DNA of 64,000 nucleotides from an uncultured Aureispira sp. (GTDB lineage: Bacteria > Bacteroidota > Bacteroidia > Chitinophagales > Saprospiraceae): contig CAJQQM010000014.1 of the NCBI GenBank assembly GCA_905480485.1, forward strand, positions 52,802-116,801, given 5' to 3'. Shown one piece after another: positions 1 to 8,701 of the stretch. The position numbers and the translations under genes are program-made. The notes under the pieces were generated by a model. That model saw nothing but the letters and a program-made list of their open reading frames with translations, was not told the origin of the DNA and did not search any database. Within the stretch, counting starts at the first letter, position 1; each line of letters opens with the position of its first letter.

Positions 1-843
1 TGTTTTTTTGTGCATCCAACCACGTATATTATCGGAAAATCTTGGAATCAAGACCTAAACGATGCACATGTTAATTGGCGAACAAAAGTTTTACCGATTC
101 GCTATCAGGCACTAACCTTCAAGAGTTCCTGTAATTTATTTATTCCTAAATATCGTCAAGCAATTTTTTATGCCTTTAAATCCATTCAATCTACAGGAAA
201 AAAGGCCCTTGATTTAGCCTACCAAGATGTTCGGAGGGCGTTTTACAGTTATCTCAAGCGACATAATAAAGGAAAGCCTTTTATTCTTGCAGCCCATAGT
301 CAGGGGGCCTTTCATGGTCAACGGCTTTTGGCCGAAATAATGCAGGATTCAGTACTAAAAAAACAACTTATAGTAGCTTATCTTCCAGGATGGCCTGTAC
401 AAAATCAATTTCTCCAAGCCAACGATATACCTGTATGTTCTACAGCACAACAAACTACTTGTATGGTATCTTGGAACACGGAATCAGCAAACGCTAACTT
501 TAGTTTGGTCGAACAATTTGCTCCCAATAGTTCAGTGGTATGTATTAACCCCCTTAGTTGGCGTTCGGATGAGCAATATCAAGCCAAAGAAGCGAACAAA
601 GGAGCATTGCAGCCCAATAAGCGCACTAAAAGAGATGAAATTATATTGTATTATTGTGATGCAAAAGTAGTCAACGGCGTGCTCCAAATCAATCCGCCAA
701 GCAATCAGGCTGCCCTTCAAATGCCAATGGGCAGAGGCAATTATCATTTATACGATTATAATTTTTTTCATCAAAACATTAAACTAAATATAGCGGATCG
801 AATTCAATCCTATTTTGAAGGCATTTCTATTGCCACTCCTTAA
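1..843 (+). CDS. DUF3089 alpha/beta-hydrolase-like protein, 5' end outside the window
   Basis: The reading frame is open to the left edge. The three codons before the GTG listed by the ORF track (Cys-Phe-Phe) continue naturally into VHPTTY, the usual opening of the DUF3089 domain, so the real start lies upstream and this is a C-terminal part of about 280 residues. Visible family motifs are WNQDLNDAHVN, PKYRQA and the nucleophile-elbow-like AAHSQGAFH, whose Ser is the presumed catalytic residue. DUF3089 proteins are alpha/beta-hydrolase relatives with unproven substrates. The phosphatase gene starts 65 bases downstream. The family assignment is by motif recognition; the function is inference. 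Confidence 0.8.
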   Translation, partial: CFFVHPTTYIIGKSWNQDLNDAHVNWRTKVLPIRYQALTFKSSCNLFIPKYRQAIFYAFKSIQSTGKKALDLAYQDVRRAFYSYLKRHNKGKPFILAAHSQGAFHGQRLLAEIMQDSVLKKQLIVAYLPGWPVQNQFLQANDIPVCSTAQQTTCMVSWNTESANANFSLVEQFAPNSSVVCINPLSWRSDEQYQAKEANKGALQPNKRTKRDEIILYYCDAKVVNGVLQINPPSNQAALQMPMGRGNYHLYDYNFFHQNIKLNIADRIQSYFEGISIATP

Positions 844-908
844 AGTCTTAACAAGCATGTATTAAAGTATATCCAGAATGTGTATCTTTAGTTAACAATA
901 CAAACAAT

Positions 909-2288
909 ATGAAAACCAATCGAAGAAATTTTCTCAAAGCAATGGCATCTGTAAGTCTTGGGTTCTCAGGCCTAAAGACGTTCGCAGCTACTGCCGAAAC
1001 GCATCGTTTGGTCGAAGGATTTGGTCCTTTACAGGCACAAGGGATTTTGAAATTGCCCGCCGGATTCCACTTCAAAATCATTGCTAAAAAAGGAGCTTTA
1101 ATGGACGATGGTTTATTGTTGCCGGGCAGGGCTGATGGAATGGGTGCCTTCGAGGCTTCTAAGGGGCGTGTTTTACTGATTCGCAACCACGAAAATTCAC
1201 CTGGCTATTTGGTCGATTCACCATTTGGATATCAGAACGAACACCTAGCCAAGGTTCAAAAGGGCAAATTATTTGATGATGGTTACGGGAAATACCCTCA
1301 TTTGGGCGGTACTACTACAAGTATTTACAACGAAAAAACACAGGAGGTAGAATACTGTTTTATGAGTTTATCCGGAACGGCACGAAATTGTGCAGGAGGT
1401 ATTACGCCCTGGAGGTCTTGGCTTAGTTGCGAAGAATACACCCTTGGAAAAGATAAAACACACGCTCGAAAACACGGCTATGTTTTTGAAGTCCCCGCCA
1501 CCGAAAAAAAATACCTAAAGTACCCTGTGCCTTTACGTGCGATGGGGCGTTTTAATCATGAAGCAGTTGCCGTTGACCCTCAAACCGGAATTGTTTATCT
1601 GACGGAAGACCGACACGAGGGGCTTTTTTATCGCTTTATACCAAAGGTTAAAGGGCAATTACATGAAGGAGGTCGTCTACAGGCTTTGGCCTTTGTTTGG
1701 AAAGAAAAGATGGATACGCGAAATTGGCAGAAATCTTCAGTAAAACCATCTACTCGATATGCTGTTCGTTGGATTGATTTAGACAATGTAGACGGTGAAA
1801 AAGATGATTTGAGATTTAGGGGGCACAAAAAAGGAGGCGCTGTTTTTGCACGTGGTGAAGGAATATGGTTTGGCAACAAAGAGTTGTATTTTGCTTGTAC
1901 CAATGGAGGGAGAACCAAAACGGGGCAATTGTTTAAATATATCCCAAGTCGATACGAAGGTCAGGCAAAAGAAAACAATGCTGCCTATTACCCACGCTTA
2001 GAATTATTTGCAGAACCCAACAATACTAAGCTGCTTCGCTATTGCGACAACCTAACAATCGCACCTTGGGGAGATGTTGTCTTTTGTGAAGATGGCTTGC
2101 ATCCACGTATTTTTGGAATTACCCCCAAAGGTAATTTTTATCAAATAGCCGAAAATATAGGTCATTTATCCGAATTTGCAGGGCTTTGCTTTTCGCCATC
2201 GGGCAAAACACTTTTTGTAAATATTCAAGTACCTGGTCTTACCTTGGCTATTACCGGAAATTGGAGTCACTTAAAGACTGATTCATGA
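909..2288 (+). CDS. PhoX-family (DUF839) phosphatase with Tat-type signal
   Basis: 459 residues. The N-terminus NRRNFLKAMASVSLGF carries a twin-arginine motif followed by a short hydrophobic stretch, so Tat export is likely. PhoX/DUF839 hallmarks are RNHENSPG, GGTTTSIYN, NCAGGITPWRSWLSCEE (this Cys region helps bind iron in characterised PhoX enzymes), KHGYVFEVP and FNHEAVAVDPQTGIVYLTEDR. PhoX enzymes are Ca/Fe-dependent periplasmic or surface phosphomonoesterases that scavenge phosphate; substrate and activity here are inferred. The stop overlaps the start of the next gene (ATGA), so the kinase-like gene is translationally coupled to it. A TATCTTTA box at 883-890 resembles a -7 element, but no good -33 was seen. 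No Pho box was recognised. Confidence 0.85.
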   Translation: MKTNRRNFLKAMASVSLGFSGLKTFAATAETHRLVEGFGPLQAQGILKLPAGFHFKIIAKKGALMDDGLLLPGRADGMGAFEASKGRVLLIRNHENSPGYLVDSPFGYQNEHLAKVQKGKLFDDGYGKYPHLGGTTTSIYNEKTQEVEYCFMSLSGTARNCAGGITPWRSWLSCEEYTLGKDKTHARKHGYVFEVPATEKKYLKYPVPLRAMGRFNHEAVAVDPQTGIVYLTEDRHEGLFYRFIPKVKGQLHEGGRLQALAFVWKEKMDTRNWQKSSVKPSTRYAVRWIDLDNVDGEKDDLRFRGHKKGGAVFARGEGIWFGNKELYFACTNGGRTKTGQLFKYIPSRYEGQAKENNAAYYPRLELFAEPNNTKLLRYCDNLTIAPWGDVVFCEDGLHPRIFGITPKGNFYQIAENIGHLSEFAGLCFSPSGKTLFVNIQVPGLTLAITGNWSHLKTDS

Positions 2289-3250
2289 AACCCACTTTCG
2301 AACACTATCCAGCATTTTTAGAACACTATCAAGTTGATATTACACAATCACTCGACCCGGCTAATTTTGGTTCGGTTTACAAGGCTGTTGACAAAAATGG
2401 GAACAGTTTAGTGGTCAAATCAGTTGAGATACATCCTAATTATGATATAGGTCTTTACAGCAAACGGTTTCAGGGTTCTCAGTTGATTCAACACCCTAAT
2501 TTGTTGGCATATCACGAATTTTTTGAATTCAAAGGGGAGATGATTACTCAAGTGGTGACGATGCCTTATCGGTCAATGGGCCCCCTTAGCGAACAGCATG
2601 ACTTGACCGACGCAACCAAAAAATTAATTATTGATCAAATAATTGATGCGCTTGACTACCTACATCAGCATGATATGGTGTGGCAAAACTTATCGTCCAA
2701 ACATGTTTTACTTCAATTTATGTATGGCAATCATATCCCTCAAATTATAAATTATGGCAATCAAATGCCCATCCCTCTAGCCTATTTCGCCGATTATGAA
2801 TACCTTGCCCCTGAACAATTTGACCCGCATTATACACCCGATTCAAGAAGCGATATATGGGCCTTTAGTGTGTTGATTTATAAAGTTTGGACCGGGCGAT
2901 TACCCTTTGGGCAAAAATCGGCTACCTTGCCCAATTCAAAAATAGAAGCACGGATTTTGGGAGATTGGACACCAGGATTGTTTGAAAATATTCCAGAACC
3001 TTATCGAAGCATCGCTCAAAAAGGGTTAAAACGAAAAAAAGATAGTCGATGGAACAATTGTGGAGAAATTATTGCTGTAATAAAAAACTACCAAGCAAAA
3101 AAACAGTTTATAGAACCGGTAGTTGTCTCAACAGCGACTACTGAACAGCGGATTATAAGACGAAAACCGAATCGTCCGATTAATTGGTGGTTGGTGTTGT
3201 TGTTTTTAGCAACAGCGGCCTTATTAGGATATTGGGTAAATCATTTGTAA
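2285..3250 (+). CDS. Tail-anchored protein kinase-fold protein, probable pseudokinase
   Basis: 321 residues. Residues about 10-270 follow the Ser/Thr kinase fold: a glycine-loop remnant NFGSVYKA, the beta-3 lysine in VVKSV, YLAPEQF (APE motif), SDIWAFSVLIYKVWTGRLPF (helix F) and a late Arg in KKDSRWNN. The catalytic loop reads HDMVWQNLSSKHVLL where HRDLKPxN is expected, and the metal-binding DFG reads NYG, so both catalytic aspartates are missing. The C-terminus has one hydrophobic segment (WWLVLLFLATAALLGYWV) after a basic stretch, suggesting a tail anchor with the kinase domain in the cytoplasm. It overlaps the PhoX stop by 4 bases and lies just ahead of the PorP/SprF-like gene and gldK. 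Kinase fold is confident; loss of catalysis is inferred from the residues. Confidence 0.8.
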   Translation: MKPTFEHYPAFLEHYQVDITQSLDPANFGSVYKAVDKNGNSLVVKSVEIHPNYDIGLYSKRFQGSQLIQHPNLLAYHEFFEFKGEMITQVVTMPYRSMGPLSEQHDLTDATKKLIIDQIIDALDYLHQHDMVWQNLSSKHVLLQFMYGNHIPQIINYGNQMPIPLAYFADYEYLAPEQFDPHYTPDSRSDIWAFSVLIYKVWTGRLPFGQKSATLPNSKIEARILGDWTPGLFENIPEPYRSIAQKGLKRKKDSRWNNCGEIIAVIKNYQAKKQFIEPVVVSTATTEQRIIRRKPNRPINWWLVLLFLATAALLGYWVNHL

Positions 3251-3300
3251 TTTTTTAGACCTTGACTTTGCTTTCTGAGAATTCATTGTTATTATTAAGT

Positions 3301-4275
3301 ATGAACTGCATTAAACTAACATTATTAAGTACCCTGATATTATTGATATCAAATTCTGTGCAAGCCCAACAACCTGCTCAGTATTCTATGTTTATGCTCA
3401 ATAAATATCAGTACAATAATGCATACAATGGTCTCGATGAATCCTTGTCACTTACGGGTGTTTTTAGAAAACAATGGGTGGGCTTAAGTGGCGCCCCTCT
3501 CAACGTAAATTTCAACGCGCATTTACCTATAGAATACATAAGCAGTGGTGTGGGGCTTGGTTTTGAATATGATGTTATAGGGGCCTACAAAAATCTATCG
3601 GTTCGTGCTTCGTACAGTTACATACTAGATTTTGGCAAAAGTGGCAAGTTGTCGCTTGGTGTAGCCGGACGTTTTTTGCAAAAAAACCTTGATGGTACTA
3701 AATTGCTAACGCCCGACGGAGACTATGAATCTGGCATCAACCACAACGACCCAATTGTGCCGGTTGCGAATGAATCGGGAACTTCTTTTAGTTTTGATGC
3801 CGCGGCTTACTACAAACATAAGTTTTTTGAGCTCGGTATTGCTGCGATCAATTTGACACAACCCACCTTACAATTCGCAACAGATGCCCAAGTTAGGTAC
3901 AATCGTGCCTATTTTTTGAATGCATCAGGAACGATCAAATTAAACGATAAATTTGATTTACTTCCTTCTTTCTTGCTCAAAACTGATTTTGTAAAATTTC
4001 AGCCAGAATTGGCCTTGCTGCTAAAGTGGAATGATACCGTCTTTGGGGGCGTCGCGTATAGGGGATATGACGTTCTTTCTACGGATGCATTCGTTTTTAT
4101 TGCTGGAATGCAAATTACCCCTAATCTACTACTCGCCTATTCCTATGATTTGTCTATTGGAAGCCTAAATTCTTACAATAGTGGCTCTCATGAGGTTGTC
4201 TTGAATTACAATCTTAACAAAAAAATTGGAAAAGAAATTCCCTCTAAAATTATTTTTAACCCAAGGTTTTTATAA
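3301..4275 (+). CDS. PorP/SprF-family type IX secretion system membrane protein
   Basis: 324 residues from the ATG at 3301. The ORF track starts 13 codons earlier at a TTG, but the ATG gives a clean signal peptide (MNCIKLTLLSTLILLISNSVQA, then QQPAQYSMFML). The mature start QPAQYSMFMLNKYQYNNAYNG and the following FRKQWVGLSGAP are typical of the PorP/SprF family, predicted outer-membrane beta-barrels. Members help T9SS secretion, and SprF-like members are needed for export of B-type CTD cargo such as SprB. It sits directly upstream of gldK. It may be cotranscribed with the phosphatase and pseudokinase, since the gap after the kinase stop is only 50 bases. Confidence 0.85.
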   Translation: MNCIKLTLLSTLILLISNSVQAQQPAQYSMFMLNKYQYNNAYNGLDESLSLTGVFRKQWVGLSGAPLNVNFNAHLPIEYISSGVGLGFEYDVIGAYKNLSVRASYSYILDFGKSGKLSLGVAGRFLQKNLDGTKLLTPDGDYESGINHNDPIVPVANESGTSFSFDAAAYYKHKFFELGIAAINLTQPTLQFATDAQVRYNRAYFLNASGTIKLNDKFDLLPSFLLKTDFVKFQPELALLLKWNDTVFGGVAYRGYDVLSTDAFVFIAGMQITPNLLLAYSYDLSIGSLNSYNSGSHEVVLNYNLNKKIGKEIPSKIIFNPRFL

Positions 4276-4442
4276 TTTCACAAAAAATATTTTAAAAGTT
4301 TGTGATTGCAGATAATATCGACATTAAATTTGTCGTTACTATTCAAGCACATTTCTTTTAGATGTTAAATCTATAAATTAGATTGGTTTGAGGCATCTGA
4401 AATGTCGGATGTTGCCTTGTCTGACAAGAAATACGCCTTTTA

Positions 4443-4474
4443 TTTGATAACTAACTTAAATAAAACTATATTTA
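4443..4474 (+). promoter_or_regulatory. Bacteroidota-type promoter ahead of gldK
   Basis: TTTG at 4443-4446, 20 bases, then TATATTTA at 4467-4474. This fits the TTTG-N19-21-TAnnTTTG consensus with one change at the last base. Transcription would start near 4480, leaving a leader of about 60 bases before the gldK ATG at 4542. Confidence 0.55.
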
Positions 4475-4541
4475 CGGCTGCCTTTCGAGAATATGGTTAT
4501 TGTTCTTTTAAAGAAAACGGTTTAAAAACACGGGTGCGAAC

Positions 4542-5804
4542 ATGAAAAAACAAAATTTAGCAATTTTATTTGTCGCGTTATTCTTTGCCTCTTGTGCAAA
4601 GCTAGACAGCGGACAATTGATCGGTGTACAAGACAGACCCGATTGGAATCCTATTCAGCCATACGGTATGCAATATGTTCCTTCAGGTACCTTGCACATT
4701 GGGCCAAGTGATCAAGATGTCAACCATGCATTGGTTCAACGTCCAAAACAAATCTCTATTCAAGGGTTTTTTATGGATGATACAGAAATCACCAACAATG
4801 AATATCGTCAGTTTGTCAATTGGGTACGAGATTCAATTGCTCACATTCAGTTAGGTCATACTAGAGAATATCCCGGTGGAGTTCAAGGTGTTGATTGGGA
4901 ACAAGAAATTAATTACGAGCCGGGTGGTGACTTAGACGCCATGTTTTACCAAGGAGATGAGCAATTTGGCGGACAACGCAATTTAGACGTACGTCAACTC
5001 GTGTTTGATTACCAATGGTATGATTGGAAAAGCGCCGCACAAGACTTCTCTTGGGCTGACGATTACAATAGAGCATCTAAAGAAAAACACAACCGTTCAG
5101 ATTATATCAAAAAGGATGCTACACGCATTTATCCTGATACTTTGGTATGGGTTAGAGACTTTACCTACTCTTATAACGAACCAATGACTAGAAACTACTT
5201 CTGGCACCCTGGTTTTGATGATTACCCTGTTGTAGGTGTTGCCTGGAAACAAGCTAAAGCTTTTTCATATTGGAGAACGAATCTATGGAATGGTTTCGAA
5301 GAAGTGAATACAGAAGACTTTAGATTACCTACAGAACACGAGTGGGAATATGCTGCTCGCGGCGGACGTGAATTAGCGCCGTTTCCATGGGGTGGATACT
5401 ATGTCAGAAATACCAAAGGATGTCTCTTGGCAAACTTTAAGCCTGGACGTGGTGATTACCCTGCCGATGGTGGTTTATATACCGTAAAAGCAGATGCTTA
5501 TTTCCCGAACGATTATGGATTGTTCAACATGTCAGGTAATGTAGCTGAATGGACTTCATCGGCTTACTACGAAAATGCTTATTCTTTCTTGCACGATTTA
5601 CAACCTGATATCCGTTTTGACGCACAAGAAGAAGATCCTTCTGCTTGGAAAAGAAAAGTTATTCGCGGTGGTTCATGGAAAGATATTATGTATTTCATGC
5701 AAACGGGTACGCGTCATTGGGAATTTCAAGATACAACCAAGTGCTACATTGGCTTCCGTAACGTATTGACTTTCCTTGGTCGTTCGATGAACGATTTTAA
5801 CTAG
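4542..5804 (+). CDS. gldK: Gliding motility/T9SS lipoprotein GldK
   Basis: 420 residues. The N-terminus MKKQNLAILFVALFFASC is a lipoprotein signal with the lipidated Cys at residue 18. The rest is the formylglycine-generating-enzyme-like (SUMF1/FGE-sulfatase) fold typical of GldK/PorK: MQYVPSGTLHIGPSD, FFMDDTEITNNEYRQFV, YPVVGVAWKQAKAF, FRLPTEHEWEYAARGG, NMSGNVAEWTSSAYY and VIRGGSWKD. GldK forms a periplasmic ring with GldN attached to the outer membrane above the GldLM motor. gldL follows after 300 bases that contain a strong hairpin. The order K-L-M-N matches the standard T9SS operon, so the assignment is secure. Confidence 0.95.
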   Translation: MKKQNLAILFVALFFASCAKLDSGQLIGVQDRPDWNPIQPYGMQYVPSGTLHIGPSDQDVNHALVQRPKQISIQGFFMDDTEITNNEYRQFVNWVRDSIAHIQLGHTREYPGGVQGVDWEQEINYEPGGDLDAMFYQGDEQFGGQRNLDVRQLVFDYQWYDWKSAAQDFSWADDYNRASKEKHNRSDYIKKDATRIYPDTLVWVRDFTYSYNEPMTRNYFWHPGFDDYPVVGVAWKQAKAFSYWRTNLWNGFEEVNTEDFRLPTEHEWEYAARGGRELAPFPWGGYYVRNTKGCLLANFKPGRGDYPADGGLYTVKADAYFPNDYGLFNMSGNVAEWTSSAYYENAYSFLHDLQPDIRFDAQEEDPSAWKRKVIRGGSWKDIMYFMQTGTRHWEFQDTTKCYIGFRNVLTFLGRSMNDFN

Positions 5805-6104
5805 GAATTACTACCTACCTAGATAGTTCCTAAATCCTTCCCCTCAAATGCTAGATTTATTTAGACGTGTTGTTTGTCTGACAACACGTCTAAATATCTA
5901 ACTCTCGCATTTTTAGTTGTTTATGAAGTTTTTTTTGAGCTTTAAAATAAAAAGTTTTACTAAAAGTGTTACCTTTCTGTAAAATTGTATTATAATTACA
6001 AAAGTTTTTGGAAAAGGATGTTTTGCCTGGCAAGACTTCACCCGAAATCTTTCTAGAGACCCTTTATTTTTTATTTATATAACCTTTTTAAATTATTTAA
6101 AATC
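5805..6104 (+). other. 300-base gldK-gldL intergenic region
   Basis: AT-rich gap. It holds a 16-bp perfect hairpin near its start (see terminator entry) and no convincing ORF. TACCTTTC near 5970 resembles a -7 box, but no TTTG is suitably placed, so a separate gldL promoter is possible but not shown. Confidence 0.5.
5858..5896 (+). terminator. Perfect 16-bp hairpin between gldK and gldL
   Basis: TATTTAGACGTGTTGT pairs perfectly with ACAACACGTCTAAATA around a 7-base loop (TTGTCTG), 54 bases after the gldK stop. No clean T-run follows directly, so it may act as a terminator, a partial terminator or an mRNA-stabilising or processing hairpin. Confidence 0.6.
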
Positions 6105-6851
6105 ATGAGTTTCATACATTCGCCTAAGTTCGCATATGTAAAAAACCTTATCATTGGTGTTGGAGCATCAGTTGTACTTGTAGGAGCACTGTTCAAAATT
6201 CAGAGTTGGCCATTTGCATCTGAGATGCTTACTGTTGGTCTTCTAACTGAAGCTTTCCTTTTTATTATGCTAGGAGTACTTCCTCCACACAAAGATTACT
6301 ACTGGGAACAATTATACCCTGGTTTAGATGTTGCTGGTGCTGATATTGCGATTACTAGTGGCCCAGTTGATTCTGCTACAGGTCCTTCTGTATCTGAGCA
6401 AAATGAAGCCTTAATCGAAGCTGTTAACGGAATGAAAGCAGCTGTTTCTCCACTTGAAAATCAGCAAACCCAAATGGTTTCTGAACTACAAGGAATGTCC
6501 AAAACGATGAAAAGCCTCGATATATTCGCAGGTCTTGATTTCGATGATGTAGGTAAAATGACGAAAGAAACAGGTAAATTTGTTTCTATCCTTTCAAACG
6601 CTATCCAAAATGTTGCTGATTCTGCAGAAGACGTAAATGTTTATAGAGAAGAGTTGACTAAATTAAACGGTAACTTGACGGACATGAACAAAGTATATGG
6701 TGGTGTAGTTACTGCTATGGAAGGTGTTAACGAAGTTGCTGCATCTGCGGCAGTTGTTAAAGAATACTCTGACAAATTAACTGAATTGAATGGTAATTTG
6801 GCAAGCATTAATAAAGTATATGGTGGTATGCTATCTGCTATGAAAGGATAA
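6105..6851 (+). CDS. gldL: Gliding motility/T9SS motor protein GldL
   Basis: 248 residues. Two transmembrane helices near the N-terminus (about residues 14-33 and 41-59) are followed by a long cytoplasmic region with helical repeats (ELTKLNGNLTDMNKVYGG, then KLTELNGNLASINKVYGG). The segment GALFKI...GLLTEA contains Lys31 and Glu49. These match the membrane-embedded Lys and Glu of characterised GldL that are implicated in using the proton motive force. GldL pentamers surround the GldM dimer helices to form the rotary motor. Only one gldL is present in the window, although gldM and gldN are each duplicated. Confidence 0.95.
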   Translation: MSFIHSPKFAYVKNLIIGVGASVVLVGALFKIQSWPFASEMLTVGLLTEAFLFIMLGVLPPHKDYYWEQLYPGLDVAGADIAITSGPVDSATGPSVSEQNEALIEAVNGMKAAVSPLENQQTQMVSELQGMSKTMKSLDIFAGLDFDDVGKMTKETGKFVSILSNAIQNVADSAEDVNVYREELTKLNGNLTDMNKVYGGVVTAMEGVNEVAASAAVVKEYSDKLTELNGNLASINKVYGGMLSAMKG

Positions 6852-6872
6852 TCCTTTTTATTTTAGATAGTT

Positions 6873-6925
6873 CCTCAGACTTATTTGTACAATACAATTC
6901 TAAAAAATAATCTGAGGGTTTTTAT
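6873..6925 (+). terminator. Terminator-like hairpin between gldL and gldM
   Basis: CCTCAGA (6873-6879) pairs with TCTGAGG (6911-6917), followed by GTTTTTATTTG. The loop is long at 31 bases, so termination is likely to be partial. It lies 21 bases after the gldL stop. Confidence 0.45.
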
Positions 6926-6951
6926 TTGTTAATCATAAAAATTATTAAAGC

Positions 6952-8589
6952 ATGTCAATTCCTAAGGAACCAAGACAGTTGATGATTAATCTGATGTATC
7001 TGGTTTTAACCGCGATGCTTGCATTAAATGTATCAGCTGAAATTATAAACGCTTTTTTTATGCTCGATAAGGGTATAGATAAAAATAACAAGATTGTAGA
7101 GCACGCCGTTGAATCTGTTGTCTCTGGCATGGAAGAAACTGCCAAAACAAAGGTTCAGTATCAGCCATTGGTCGAAAAAGCCAAAGGTGCGAAAGATATT
7201 ACCAGCGGGTTCCACAAATATATAGATGAACTCAGAAACCGAATGGTAGAAGAGTCTGGAGGCGCCTATACGCTAGAAGACGCAACTGCTCAAGGCCATC
7301 CTGAATTAGAAGGTAAGCCGATGGGTAAAAAGGATAAAGATACTCCACAACGTATCTTTGTATCAGGTGATTACGGTAGCGAAAAAAAGGAGCCTCAAGG
7401 GGCTATTTTAGCCGATAAAGTCACTAAATTACGAAGTGCATATTTGGAATATGTATCTAGTTTGTGGGATGATGGTGGTATCAAAGGTACTATCTTTGCC
7501 GACCCTGACAAGAAGGCTGAAGCTATGAAAGAATTGGAAGCAGAGATGACACTTACTTCTGATGAAAAGTATAATCCGAAGAATCACGAAGGTAAAATAT
7601 GGGCTGAATATACATTCGGTCACATGCCTGTTGCTGCGGTGTATCCTATGCTTCGTAAGTTTCAGAATGATGCACGTACTTCAGAAGCTGCTGTTGTCAA
7701 CTTCTTAGCTTCTCAGATGGGTAAGTTGGAGATGAATTATGACAAATTTGACGTATTTTCACAATCAGCTAAGCCTTATATCCTTTTGGGAGAGACTTAT
7801 GAATCTGAAATTGCATTAGGTGCCTATTCATCTCAGGCTAAGTTCTCTGTATCCGTAGGAGGCAGATCACTTAAAATTGTAGATGGTAAAGCCAAGTATT
7901 CTGCAAGTGGTTCATCTGTCGGGCAGAAAACATACTCTGCTAAAATTTCTGTTTACAATCCGTTGACTGATGAGACTGAATCTTTCACAAAAGAGTTTTC
8001 TTACGAAGTAGGGCAACCTTCTGTAAACGTTTCTGCCGACAAAATGAACGTATTCTACATAGGTGTAGATAATCCTGTTACTGTTGCAGCAGCTGGAATC
8101 ACTTCATCTAACATGTCGGTATCTTTTACGGGATGTAAGAAAAAATCTCAGAAAAGTACTAGCTACGTTATTACGGCAGACAAGCCTGGTGAAGCAACTA
8201 TTAATGTGAAAGACAAATCCAATGGAAAAAGTTTTCCTTTCAAGTTTCGTGTAAAACGTATTCCGGATCCTGTAGTTCGTATGGGTAGAAAAACAGATGG
8301 TTTGATTGGTTCAGGTGAAATGAAAGCACAACCTGGTCTAATTCCATTTTTGGATAACTTTGATTTTGATGCTAAATGTCAAGTACAATCATACACGATG
8401 TACTACACGCGTAAGCGTCAAGACCCTGTTGAAATTGAAGGACGTGGTGGTCGTTTTACCGGAAAGGTATTGCAAGCTATCCGCGCTGCCAAACCATCCG
8501 ATCAGTACGCTTTTACTAACGTAAAGGCAAGATGCCCGGGTGATAAAGCTGCTCGTCGTGTAAACGGTCTAGCATTTAAAGTAAAATAA
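6952..8589 (+). CDS. gldM: Gliding motility/T9SS motor protein GldM (copy 1)
   Basis: 545 residues. The N-terminus MSIPKEPRQLMINLMYLVLT begins the single transmembrane helix (about 11-32) that sits inside the GldL pentamer; Arg8 corresponds to the conserved Arg just before the helix in other GldM proteins. The long periplasmic part contains the expected repeated beta domains, for example SVNVSADKMNVFYIGVDNPV and the C-terminal stretch FKFRVKRIPDPVVRMG...FDFDAKCQVQSYTMYYTRKR. GldM spans the periplasm and contacts the GldK/GldN ring. Its first 36 residues are identical to those of the second copy at 9827. Confidence 0.95.
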   Translation: MSIPKEPRQLMINLMYLVLTAMLALNVSAEIINAFFMLDKGIDKNNKIVEHAVESVVSGMEETAKTKVQYQPLVEKAKGAKDITSGFHKYIDELRNRMVEESGGAYTLEDATAQGHPELEGKPMGKKDKDTPQRIFVSGDYGSEKKEPQGAILADKVTKLRSAYLEYVSSLWDDGGIKGTIFADPDKKAEAMKELEAEMTLTSDEKYNPKNHEGKIWAEYTFGHMPVAAVYPMLRKFQNDARTSEAAVVNFLASQMGKLEMNYDKFDVFSQSAKPYILLGETYESEIALGAYSSQAKFSVSVGGRSLKIVDGKAKYSASGSSVGQKTYSAKISVYNPLTDETESFTKEFSYEVGQPSVNVSADKMNVFYIGVDNPVTVAAAGITSSNMSVSFTGCKKKSQKSTSYVITADKPGEATINVKDKSNGKSFPFKFRVKRIPDPVVRMGRKTDGLIGSGEMKAQPGLIPFLDNFDFDAKCQVQSYTMYYTRKRQDPVEIEGRGGRFTGKVLQAIRAAKPSDQYAFTNVKARCPGDKAARRVNGLAFKVK

Positions 8590-8619
8590 TTTCAGATTTT
8601 TTGAGATTTATAAAATACT

Positions 8620-8666
8620 AATTGGTTGTTTTGCGTTATATTTACGCAAACAACCAATTTTTTAAT
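8620..8666 (+). terminator. Strong terminator-like hairpin between gldM and gldN
   Basis: ATTGGTTGTTTTGCGT (8621-8636) pairs with ACGCAAACAACCAAT (8644-8658) with a single bulged T, followed by a T-rich run (TTTTTTAATTTTA). By sequence it is a good intrinsic terminator, which is unexpected inside a gld operon. Confidence 0.65.
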
Positions 8667-8701
8667 TTTATTTTTTGTTAATACTCAAAACAAATTTACT
8701 G

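Noticed and set aside
4276-4442. Weak hairpins after the PorP/SprF-like gene (TCACAAA/TTTGTGA and imperfect GC stems)
   Set aside because: Short stems with mismatches and no T-run, so a terminator is not supported.
8637-8644. TATATTTA inside the gldM-gldN hairpin loop as a gldN promoter
   Set aside because: No TTTG at the right distance and it is in the loop of a terminator-like stem; coincidence is more likely.
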